NCBI GenBank assembly: GCA_015499995.1
Contig: JADNRV010000004.1
Coordinates: 496,001 to 560,000, forward strand
Length of the DNA: 64,000 bases
Source of the DNA: Flammula alnicola
Lineage: Eukaryota > Basidiomycota > Agaricomycetes > Agaricales > Strophariaceae
Direction of reading: 5' to 3'
The notes under the pieces were generated by a model. That model worked only from the letters and a program-made list of their open reading frames with translations, made no database searches and was not told where the DNA came from. The position numbers and the translations under genes are program-made. This document shows positions 54,365 to 64,000 of the stretch, piece by piece (positions within the stretch are counted from its first letter, which is position 1; each line of letters begins with the position of its first letter).

Positions 54365-57300
54365 ATGGCCTTTAACGCTGCCATCTCAGCCTATGGCAAC
54401 GCGCTCAATGTCCAGGCAACTCCTACGAGAGATAGAGATCGCCATCCATTCCCTCAGTCGGCCCAACCTTCTCCAGCAACCTCACTTCGCCAGACAACTG
54501 GTTCATCGGCTTCTGCTTCTTTGACAAACCTGCCATCAACCTCCACCTCCACACCTGCTGTTCAAGTCTCTCCCCAAACTATAACCGTAGAGGCGCTCTT
54601 GAAACAGCATGCTTCGTCCCCAGATCCCACATCAGCAGCGTTGGAACAAGCTGTCGCCGACCGCAACGTCCTATCTAGTCAAAATACCCAACTTTGGAAA
54701 CTAATCGAAAAGCAACGAACAGGATACAACCAAATCCTCAAGGAGTTGGAACGCATTCGTGGAGAGCGTGATTCTTACAAGAGCAGGTTGGCGGCTCTCA
54801 CTGGCGTTCCTAACGGTACTTCTGATAAGCGTCAGAAGACCACCAGTGAACGAGGATCCAGACCAAGCTTGGACACGACGTCTAGTCATACCAGCGTTGC
54901 CTCTATTTCTCAAACAAACTTTCAGACCAGACAGATGATACCCCGCCACAATTCTGATGACACAGGTGGGCTCATTTGCCGTTTGATCCTCCATTTCGAT
55001 TCTGACATAAGGTACCTTTCAAGCCACCCCACGAAATGCTCAGCCTCCTCCACATCTTCATCCATCTCGCTCATTCGACCCCATCTCTGCTCGGTCTAAT
55101 GATGCCACCCTTCAGTTGAATGGCAGCTATACACTCGTTGTAACCCCATTGCACACCAGCAGCCCTCCTCCTGGGCCACCTTCATCCGCTCCTTTAACCC
55201 CTTCTGCTCGACAGGCGAGGCCATCGCCATCGCCCCTGGTAGTTCCAACTCGCGCTGATACCTTCCCTGTGTACAACATATCAGATTCCCCAGAATCTAC
55301 AACATCATATAAACCGCCAAACTCTGGAGAAATCAACACAACGACAAACAATCCTACCGGAACCGGAATTTACGCGCCTCCATCTATCCGCCCTTTAATA
55401 CATCCACGAAAATCTAGCTTGGCTGACAGTGTCAGCAGCGTCGTAACATCAGGGAGTAGCATCAGTTCTTCCGCGTCTCCAGTGACTTCAGTGCCATCAA
55501 GCACTAACTCTCACAACATTGGAGGCAATCCAAACACGCCATCGCAAGTGCAATATCCCGCCGGGTTTGCTTTAAATACGGCTCCAGCGGGCTCCAACGC
55601 CCCATCCACAGAGAGCCTTCCTTCTAGCCAAAGGGCTCTGCCTCCAGTGGCTTCGTCTCCTGTGATTATTCAGCCACCTCCGATAATAACGTCGCCTCCA
55701 AACCCCGCATCGTTGACACTATCACAGCCTCCGGTGTCTCAGCCTCACTCACAATCACAATCTCAGATGCTGTCGGTCATGGTCGAAAATCGCCCGCATT
55801 TCCTTTCGCGCGATTCCCGAATATCCCTGCCAGATGAAGCCAGCAGATATATCCAGAATATGGCCGAGTCGCCTGTTGCCAGCCCACGAACGGAGGCGTT
55901 CTCGCCCAAGTCCAAGCTTGCTACTTCCGTCTTTCCTCCACCCTCCAATGACACCAAAGAATCTGGACGAGAAAGCGAGTTTCTTGATATGGAAGAGGAA
56001 GAAGAGTCCGAGGAGGAATCTGACGGGGAAGATCCAGGAGATATCACTGCGGGTGCTGGCGACCCATGTATGCTTGCATATCCTTTTGTTCTTAATATAT
56101 GCTGGCACTAACAATTACCAGCTTTTGACATCCTTCAGGCGGGCAATGTTCAAGCAGCCCCTTCAAGCCGAGATAACAATGCGCAAAATACGAATGACCA
56201 TCTAGGGCACCAATCTCCTCGGCCTGATTTCAAGAACAATTACTCATCACAATCTAATTCCTCTCGGGAAGAGTTCGAGGTGCTTCAAGCAAAGAGAAAA
56301 GACAAGTCACGTGTTGGTGTTGAAGAATTCCCGCTTCCACCGCCATCAAACATACACATCCAACGACAGCAAGTCCTTGCAGCTCAGGATCTTTCAGCTC
56401 AATTCTATGCGCAAAACTCGCAGCAGCAGCCGCAACCTCCACAAGTGCAGCAGGCAATGTCGGGTTCAGCGCCCTCACCGTCAAAACAGGCACAAGCAAT
56501 GGCCGATCAGCACCCTAGCTTGTCGCAGTATCCTTCCCAAGATTCCCATGCCCCCGTGCAAGAGGGTACTTACCCTATCCAACAGCCTGTCCAATATCGC
56601 TCGGATTCCAGCAGCCAGCAGCAAGAGCAGCAAGAGTCCACCGTTCAAGGCGTTCCACTCTCCTTCCGCGCTCTTCCGTTGTTGTCATCAGACTTGCCTC
56701 ATACAACAATTAACGTATCACACTCGTTTGTCCGACCCAATGACCGGGGCAAGGAGGTACTTTCCTTCGTCGTTTTCGTCAACCCAGGCAATGGCAAGGA
56801 TGGATGGAAGGTCGAGAAGATGTATTCGGACGTCTTAGGCTTGGATCAACGGGTGCGAAACAGCGTAGGAAAAGGAGTTGGGAAGAAGATCGCCAATCTA
56901 CCTGAAGGAAAGCTCTGGAAGGATCATGCTCCAGCAAAGGTAGATCAGAGAAAGGTCAGTTCGCACGTCGTTTGCACATGGTATTCATCACCGAAATGCA
57001 TCCTCTTAATGTGCATAGGCCGTTCTCGAAAACTACCTTCAGACTTTAATCCAACTACCTATCAAGAACAATGACGAAGTCATCGCGTTTTTCACTTCTG
57101 ATATCGTTCGAGACCAGAAGCAGCCTGTGATGCAGGCAGGACACAAAGAAGGGTATCTGACCAAGCGAGGAAAGAACTTTGGTGGATGGAAGACTCGATT
57201 CTTTGTTCTCCAAGGACCGGTATTGGAGTACTATGATTGCGTAAGTCATTTGCTATTAATGATAACCTTCGTTGTGAACTTGTATTCACGGAGAGGATTT

Positions 57301-59716
57301 AGCGTGGAGGTGCCCACCTCGGTTCCATCGCGATCACCGGAGCCCAGATTGCACGCCAGCATCGGACCGAACGCCCGCCTACAGACGATGAAAAGGAGTA
57401 CAGGCATGCATTCCTCATCGTCGAGGCCAAGAAAGGACCCGGAGGAAATCATCCTCGTCATGTCTTGTGCGCTGAGAGTGACGAGGACCGAGATGGTTGG
57501 GTTGAGATGCTGGTCAGGTACTACACAGGCACATACAGCGAAGATTTAGTGTTCAACCCTTCTTCGGGTTTGACGTCGGTGCAGAGCAACTCCGTCGCCG
57601 CAGCTTCCCAGCAATCTATTGTAATGGGGCAACCTCGATCCAGCACGAGTTCGAATGATATGTCCAGCCAATCGACTCCCCGCAGCAAATCTGCCGCTCG
57701 AGGCCTGTCGCGCGAGGATATTTCAAAGGGATCGGCCCTGCCTATTTCGCTGTTGCCTCCTGACGCTGGTAACGCGAAGCTGTTCCAATCGGCCCCGACT
57801 TCAGAAGATTATATGCGCTCTTCTAGTCCGTCTCGGTCTGTTGATCCTTCGCCCATTGACAGGCAGGGCCTTCCGCTGCCGGAGGATTTGATGCCCACAA
57901 GCGGATGATGGATCGGAACCTAGGCTTGCCCTCCAGCCTGCCTGATTCGTCCCCTCTGTCTGCCGCCCAAGCTTTCCAAACAGATGGTGCCTTTTCTGGA
58001 CAACGCGCCAACTCGGAGCTCGGCCATTATCCTGATTTGCAGGATAACCGTCCAGGCTTTGGTCCCAACAGGAACCAGCGCCAACACTCTCCGGAACGTC
58101 ACAGGACGCGAGACGATGGACGAAAATCATTCTATCCTACCCTCAATTCTATGGCTCCTTCGCCAACGACAGCTGTCCCGCCGCCACCTGATCGCGTGCC
58201 TTCTCCTGAGAAACTCGATGCTAGTGGCAAAGTTAAGATTTCGGGCCCGATGAATGGTGCTCCTATCCCATCTGGTTTCAAGTTTGGAGGGAAGGATGCG
58301 CCTTCCGCCGACCCAGCTACTGCTGCGAACGATAGAAGAGAGAAAGCTAAATCTCGCTCTTTCTGGGGTTTTGGTAAAGTTAATGGTATAGATTCATTCT
58401 ATAGATCTATAACAGAGTTTCATTGCTAACTGATCTATTTTCAATACCACAGGTGACAAGTCACAAGCCCATGCGTACCCACCCCGTGCTGTATTCGGCG
58501 TTGCACTGGAAGAGGCGCTCGACGTTGCCCAGATATGCAACCTGCCAGCTATTGTGTTCCGTTCGATACAATACTTGGAGGCCAAAAAGGCAGACCAAGA
58601 GGAGGGAATCTATAGGCTAAGCGGCAGTTCCGCAGTTATCAAGAACCTGAAGGATATGTTCAATAATGGTAAGTCATATCATCGATTCCAGAACGTTGTT
58701 TAGAGCTCAATCTCCGTTGAAAGAGGGCGACGTGGACCTGCTTGCATCCGACGAGTACTGGGATCCTCACGCGATCGCTGGACTTCTCAAGAGTTTCCTT
58801 CGAGAGCTGCCTTCTAGCATCCTAACTCGAGACCTTCATTTGAAGTTCCTCGCAGTAATTGGTCAGCACTTCTGTTCATGTAACACTCTGCGTGACCTGT
58901 ATTCTAATACCTCATACAGATTTTGTGGACCCCCAAGAAAGGATCAAAGAGCTTTCCCAGCTGATTGCCGCTCTTCCTTTGGCCAACTATAGCTTGCTAC
59001 GCGCACTCACGGCCCACCTAATTTTGGTCGTCCAGAATTCAAATGTCAACAAGATGACAATGCGTAATGTTGGAATCGTGTTCAGCCCGACTCTAGGCAT
59101 TCCGGCCGGCGTTTTCAGTTTGATGCTTGGAGAGTTCAACCGAGTCTTCAATGTCGATGCTGATAATGATGAACTCGGGCCCCGAGAAGGCGAAGGACTC
59201 TTGGAAAATCCATCAGAACCATTGCGACGCAACAGTCGTCAGTATTCGGATGCCGCTGCAGACCAACTCCTTGGCTTATCAGGTCGCACGTTGACTAGTA
59301 CGTGGCATGGATTCCTTCAATATTATGTTCTCATTCTTTTCTTTTCTCATTCTAAAGCGCCCGCGGAGGAAACGCAATCTGACGGTGATGATTTCTCCAT
59401 CCAAGATGATAGCGGGACCGAAACAACAGAGGGAGAACTGACCGTGGAATCATCATCGTCTAGTCCAGCCTCGGCTCAGGCCCAGAGAGATTACGATATC
59501 CGGGTAACAGAGCCAGAATCGCCCAACACTCCGACTGTAAAGACTTCGAAAGCCTCGACTGTGGCCGCGAGTAGAGGTTTAAACGTTGCAGTCACACACT
59601 CAGAGCGCGGGAACCGACATTCCAGAATGATTGGTCTTCCCCCATCCCCACGGCCGACCCACTCGCCCTCGCGACCTGACATACCTATGAACACTTCCGA
59701 TCCCAATACGTCCTAA
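54365..59716 (+). CDS. BEM3: BEM3-like Rho GTPase-activating protein (PX, PH, RhoGAP), one frameshift
   Basis: Start ATG 54365 in good context (accATGgcc). After a coiled-coil N-terminus (QNTQLWKLIEKQR...ERIRGERDSYKSRL) and a long Ser/Pro-rich region comes a PX domain (about 56700-57100: INVSHSFVRPND, then VLETYLQTLIQLP). A PH domain follows (GHKEGYLTKRGKNFGGWKTR, to EMLVRYYTG), then a linker and a complete RhoGAP domain (58470-59160). The GAP carries the arginine finger in EGIYRLSGSS and NVGIVFSPTLGI. Bem3-type proteins switch off Cdc42 at growth sites, with PX-PH binding phosphoinositides. In the disordered linker at about 57900 the frame ends (MPTSG, then TGA) and continues one base over with DRNLGLPSSL; there is no intron signal. 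This is a likely one-base deletion, real or from sequencing. Confidence 0.9.
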
Positions 59717-60019
59717 CGATTGATAGCTATTACGGACATGACTTATGTACAACGATTTCATTTTGTATCCCAGCACCCTTTCACACGTTCCTGCCACTTT
59801 TGATATTTCTCCTCATCCTCTTTATATACCACATCTTGATACCATGAATGAGTGATTTTTTTTTGCCTATGTAACATTTTTTTTTGCCAATCCTGCATGA
59901 ATTGGAAGAGCTGTGCAGTTTGTTGTGAGTATGATGCGAGTAGCAGATGCCGCCAAATACGATCGTGGCGAGTGCGGGGACTTGCATAACTCTCTTGTTG
60001 ACAGCCACGTCTCGGAACA
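59717..60019. other. Intergenic region without a supported gene
   Basis: About 300 bp between the BEM3-like stop and SHR3-like start, with two T-runs near 59850 and 59878. Nothing else is seen. Confidence 0.5.
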
Positions 60020-60791
60020 ATGACCTTCAAACAAGCAGCTGTTCTCGCACCTGTATCTTTCTTCCTCGGTGAGAATACACCAATTCTCGCATATGCATAA
60101 TACGAACGCTCTTCGGCAATCCAGGAGTACTTTTTATTTGCTTCAACGTAGACCACCGACTTTTATGGGGAGAAATCACTGAGGACGTCATTACCGACGG
60201 CTTTCAATTCTACACGACTTTTTTCAATGCGCCTCCAGCTATCAAGGTGTGCATCGTGTTGGCCATGCTTCGTGATAACATAATCTAACCCTGAACAGGC
60301 TTTGCTTCATGGCATGGTTGGAGTAGGACTCATTGGTCTCCTCTCGAAATTGTTCCAATGGGACGAGAGTGCGATGTTTTTCGACGGCAGCAGTCTTGGT
60401 TTGTCTCTTTAATGACAAAACCTATGGTTATCTCTGACTGCAGCCTTTTCAGCCGTCTACGTGTTCGGTATTGCTGTCTATCTGACAGTCACGATACAAT
60501 CCCTGCGAACGATCGTCAGTCCTATTAAGGAGGTGGATGAACGCGAAGACCAGATCATGGCGATGCGTGTTCTTGCCGCGGGGAACACCATTATTATCTT
60601 TGCCTAGGTCTAATCTTAGCCCTTCAGGTACTTGTTCCCTCATTATCATGCTTCTTCCTTATCTCACCAGGGAATATGCACAGGCCGGGCAGGAGTGGGC
60701 AGCCCGAACGGAGGCAAAAGCTCTCGCAGAATTCGACGCTGAGGAACGAAAGAAGGCAACGGCAGCAACAGCAGAGAAAAAGGAGCAGTGA
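60020..60791 (+). CDS. SHR3: SHR3-like ER membrane chaperone for amino-acid permeases, one frameshift
   Basis: Start ATG 60020 (MTFKQAAVLAPVSFFLGVLF), stop at 60791, five exons by hand. Four hydrophobic segments are visible: the N-terminal one, HGMVGVGLIGLLSKLF, FSAVYVFGIAVYLTVTI and AAGNTIIIFA-LGLILALQ. Then follows a charged cytosolic tail (AGQEWAARTEAKALAEFDAEE). WGEITEDVITDGFQFYTTFFNAPPAIK lies between the first two. This is the plan of Shr3, which helps amino-acid permeases fold and leave the ER. Near 60603 the fourth segment needs one more C (GCCTAG read as GCC CTA G) to stay open, so the sequence as given has a one-base frameshift. The last intron then runs from GTACTT to GCACAG and the frame closes properly. 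Confidence 0.8.
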
Positions 60792-63700
60792 TCGGAAGGA
60801 AGACGCAACATGACGGCACCACTGAACATGGTTCTATGGCCACGCAGGAGTCGCCAGTGCTGTGAAGCAGGGGCTACGTGGTGGCAATAGCACTCAACTT
60901 GAAAGCTCCTCGCAATTTACCCAAAATCTAACAGCGACTGTGTTGCGTATTATACCTATTGCTTGCAATTCTAATTTTTGGGGATTTACTTATGCATTGG
61001 TTTCATTGCGAGCAGGTGATAAGTCAGTGCACCTCGGTCGTATTGGTTCTTGGTCAATGATAAACTCGAAGTTTTTAAAGCAATGTCTGTTACTCGGGGT
61101 ATCAATTAAAACCCGGGCAGGATTTGGGCTGGAGACCGAGGCGAAGACGCATTCGAAGACTCAGGAGGCCCTAATGAGGGAATCTGAAATAAGACTATCG
61201 CATGATGGTGGACTGTTGAGACTTTGCCACATGGTACGACCCAGATCTACCATATGTTTTTTTCTGGTATATTGCTGCCTTGCATGCAAATCTTACTGGG
61301 ACCAGCTTCTGATCAGAACCCTTGTAGGACCTCCGCGGTATCTCGCTTTTAGTCCAAGAAAAGCCCCAGTATGTATCCCAGGACCCAACGGGCTGGGGAG
61401 CTCGCCATTTCTGCCCAAAAACATAGCAAATGCGATCATCTCTTTCGACCGTGCTTCTCCCGCGAAAGTGCGCATCCCAAATCGAATGAGGTTAGATATT
61501 GGGTGTATAGATACATGTTCAAATGGAACTTTTTATATTTTGTTTTTGTGAAGACCGCGGCGGGCTTATTATTATTCTTGAGATAGATTCCGTTGAGATT
61601 CCGTGACGACACTCGAGACAGAGGTCTTTTTTTTTGATCATTGTAGTCTGGCCATCATCAAAGTAAGCAGTGTATCAAATTGTAATGACATGTCGACGAC
61701 AGCAGCGCAGGCCGTCGCTAAATAGCATCAAGTTCTCCCTCCAGCTTCTTGAAGCGAGCCCAGCGTGTAACCAAAAAAAAATAGATGGAACGAGACCAGA
61801 ACAATGATATGTTCTGGTGACAGGTAACCCCTCGAAAGCCTGGACGGCGCTGTTCACTCTCGCCAACAGAACACGACATGGGCGAGCGATGATCGAGAAC
61901 TCGAACGCCGGCGGATTTCCAAAACACATTTGAACCTGCAGGCAGTTCTCACGCTTTCAAGGACTATTGGAACTTTAGAAGTCACTGGAAGGTTTTGTTA
62001 GCTGACCTGTGACTGACTGTGGAACTCTGTGGAACCAGACCAACCGCAGTTATGGTGTACGAGAAAGGGCCCCTCTCCTTCGTTTGACTTGGAAGTTCAG
62101 GTCGTTTTGGCTTTGAGTGGCCTCGGCTTGCTAAAAAAAGCGTCGCGGCTGCCACCCAAGCTCCTACCTGCTGTGTGTTGTTCACGAGATTCGAACATCA
62201 CAATCTATCTATCGCTTCGCCACCGCCGCCGACTCACACTATGCTCATCACGAACGCGATGGCTGGCATGGAAGGGAAAACCCGTGGCTTCTCGCACCAT
62301 CTTCTCTGGGTGATGGTTGTTTTCCCCTTCAATAGCATATGGTGTTACTAGCTAACGAAGCACTACATGTACGACAGGCCCTTCGGTTTTTTTTGATGAT
62401 GACGCCTTCGCCTACTGCTGCCAGTGATACACTATCTACCATGACGGTGCACCTCTTGAGCTTTTTCTGGCTTGGGGGTCATATGAGCTTCCTCCGGTTG
62501 TTCTGGTTCTGATGCCGGCCTGGCCGCGCTTCAAGCATGGATACTGATCTCTCGTCTGTCCTTCTGTCAGTTCAGTCAGCTGCAACTTGTCTCAGCAGTC
62601 AGAAAGCCGAGTACGGTATAACTGATGGTCACGACGATCGACAACCCTGCACCGCTGAAGCACATTATGAGGTGCGCCCACACGACACTGCTGTCCCGGT
62701 TTTGAACAAGTCGGCTCGCCCAGTTTCTTACAGGATTTGGGGTGCTCCGACGAAAAGCTACTTGCGGACGAACGGACGGAGGATGCCATTTTATTTTTTC
62801 CTCCCCGTCTTGTGGCGGCTCCATAGGACAGGACAGAAGAAGCTGTTCCCAAAAATAAAAGAAGAAAAAAGATATGCAACCACGATGATACACACCCTTG
62901 TTAAGCATGCCATGCACCTGCCGAGGGGTCTTCGACGACTGGGAAAGTGCTAGAAAAAGCACACGAGCAGTATAACTCCTGGCAGGCCGAGTTAGGAGAG
63001 TAAATTACTCATAGGACAGGGTCCCTTGCGGAGACACCGTCGATTACTGTCAGACTCGTCTCGGCAGTAACGGATCGATCTATTGCGCCTCGCTGTATGT
63101 ATTCTGTCTGCACTGCTCCCTCTTCTTTTTGTCACCTACGCCACAGGCTTCTGGCTCCCCTCTAGCCCAAAACACCTGAGGTTGGCCGCGTGTTACCCAA
63201 GCGGTAATTGCCTCTCCTTTCCAAGTTTGATGTCAAGATGGCTCAGTCCGTCGGTGGCTGAATTTGAAGTTTGAAAGACGGTCTCAAGGTTCGGCGGACG
63301 GGGAAGGGAAAGGAGGGTGCGTATATTAATAAAAATATTCTCCCATTAGCAATGCATCATGGTTCCAGTCTCGCATGCAGAGGCGAGTGGGATCCGGCGG
63401 CAGGAGAGGCGCTTCTTTCCTGATCAGCCATCACAAGCGTCGCGCACCTCCCACAGTGTCGGAGAACAACGCACGGGTGGGATGGCAGGTGAACGGCAGA
63501 ATTTTTTTAAACGACGCGTAGGAGAAGAAGCATGCGAGTATCACATTCGCATGAGAAAAAAAATATAATATCCTCAGTTCGGGGGTGAGATAGGCAACGG
63601 ATTAATGACTCAAGTACCTAGGCGTGTGTTAGCGATCAACCTTGCGTACCGAGTAGAATGTAAATATATAAAAATGCAGCGGAGAGATTCAATTAAAAGA

Positions 63701-64000
63701 GGGCGGGGGTAATGAAATGGTGGCTGGGAAGTGGCAGATGGAATGTGGGATTTGTCGGGGCGTGAAAGGCAGAACAATGGGATGATGGGCAGTGGATGAC
63801 TCGTGCCTTGTAAAAGCTAGTTAAGCTCTCACGGAATATATGTTGGACGAGTCACGGCGTAGAGGAGTTTCGCATCAATGCGCCTCTGGATGAAAAAGGG
63901 AAGGGTCTGGGCGCGCGGGAGGGGCGAGAGAGGGATGTGATCAGCTGCGAGAGTCAGTTGTGATTCTAGAAAGTAGGGCGACAACGCAAGTGGTAAAGGT
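60792..64000. other. 3.2 kb without a recognisable gene
   Basis: I see only unsupported open frames, the longest 229 codons at 60862-61551 with no family features and odd composition. No exon-intron chain could be built on either strand. The sequence from about 62 kb is GC-richer with pyrimidine tracts and may be the long upstream region of a gene outside the window. No tRNA or rRNA recognised. Confidence 0.4.

Noticed and set aside
60862..61551. 229-codon plus-strand ORF
   Set aside because: No domain, odd residue mix, no upstream promoter or exon partners; not supported as a gene.

Overview
The window is nuclear DNA from a filamentous basidiomycete, most likely an Agaricomycete. Genes carry many 45-60 bp GT-AG introns, and the conserved genes are clearly fungal (SUR2, CAF40/RCD1, MAK16, BEM3-type PX-PH-RhoGAP, SHR3-like). 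The species cannot be named from sequence alone. No rRNA, tRNA or CRISPR signal was found by eye. Exon structures below were derived by hand and may be off by a base at individual junctions.

Layout. (1) 1-9.6 kb is repeat-rich and holds no intact gene that I recognise: a decayed Cys-cluster protein gene (32-1675, -), GGAGTCCA/TGGACTCC minisatellites (2.43-2.70 and 4.26-4.56 kb), a decayed canonical Helitron Rep fragment (5.1-6.5 kb, -), and two copies of a subterminal-type repeat (7.64-7.85 and 9.33-9.54 kb). (2) 9.7-31.1 kb is an island of lineage-type genes: a divergent pair of uncharacterised genes (9701-10895, - and 11862-14403, +), a convergent pair of putative Fe(II)/2-oxoglutarate oxygenases (a 2OG-Fe(II)/TET-JBP-like protein at 16870-21251, + and a frameshifted JmjC-like gene at 21676-26090, -), an Spt5-like NGN-KOW gene (26899-29350, +) and a small uncharacterised gene (30014-31118, +). 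The oxygenase pair is bracketed by repeats sharing an ATGTCAGCACTTCG...CGAAGTGATGAATAAGCAA core near 15.70 and 26.69 kb. (3) 31.4-39.84 kb is a large autonomous-type Helitron: DUF6570 and Rep (HUH and two-Tyr motifs), then one in-frame TAG, then a Pif1-type helicase ending in a USP-like cysteine-peptidase module. (4) From 40.35 kb the character changes sharply to compact conserved genes: FMP32-like, MAK16, SUR2, CAF40, an ADF-H/coiled-coil/PH protein, a DUF1295 membrane protein, L-serine dehydratase, BEM3-like and SHR3-like. (5) 60.8-64 kb shows no convincing gene.

How it fits together. The left 40 kb looks like a mobile-element and accessory block abutting a housekeeping block. The most interesting material is the oxygenase pair with its shared flanking repeats and a perfect 20-bp-arm palindrome next to the TATA box of the 2OG gene, and the Helitron with a deubiquitinase-like domain. 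A caution applies throughout: several otherwise well-conserved genes (L-serine dehydratase, BEM3, SHR3, also the JmjC-like gene) carry single-base frameshifts, mostly at short G/C runs. That could be consensus-sequence error, so broken genes here should not be called pseudogenes without read-level checks.
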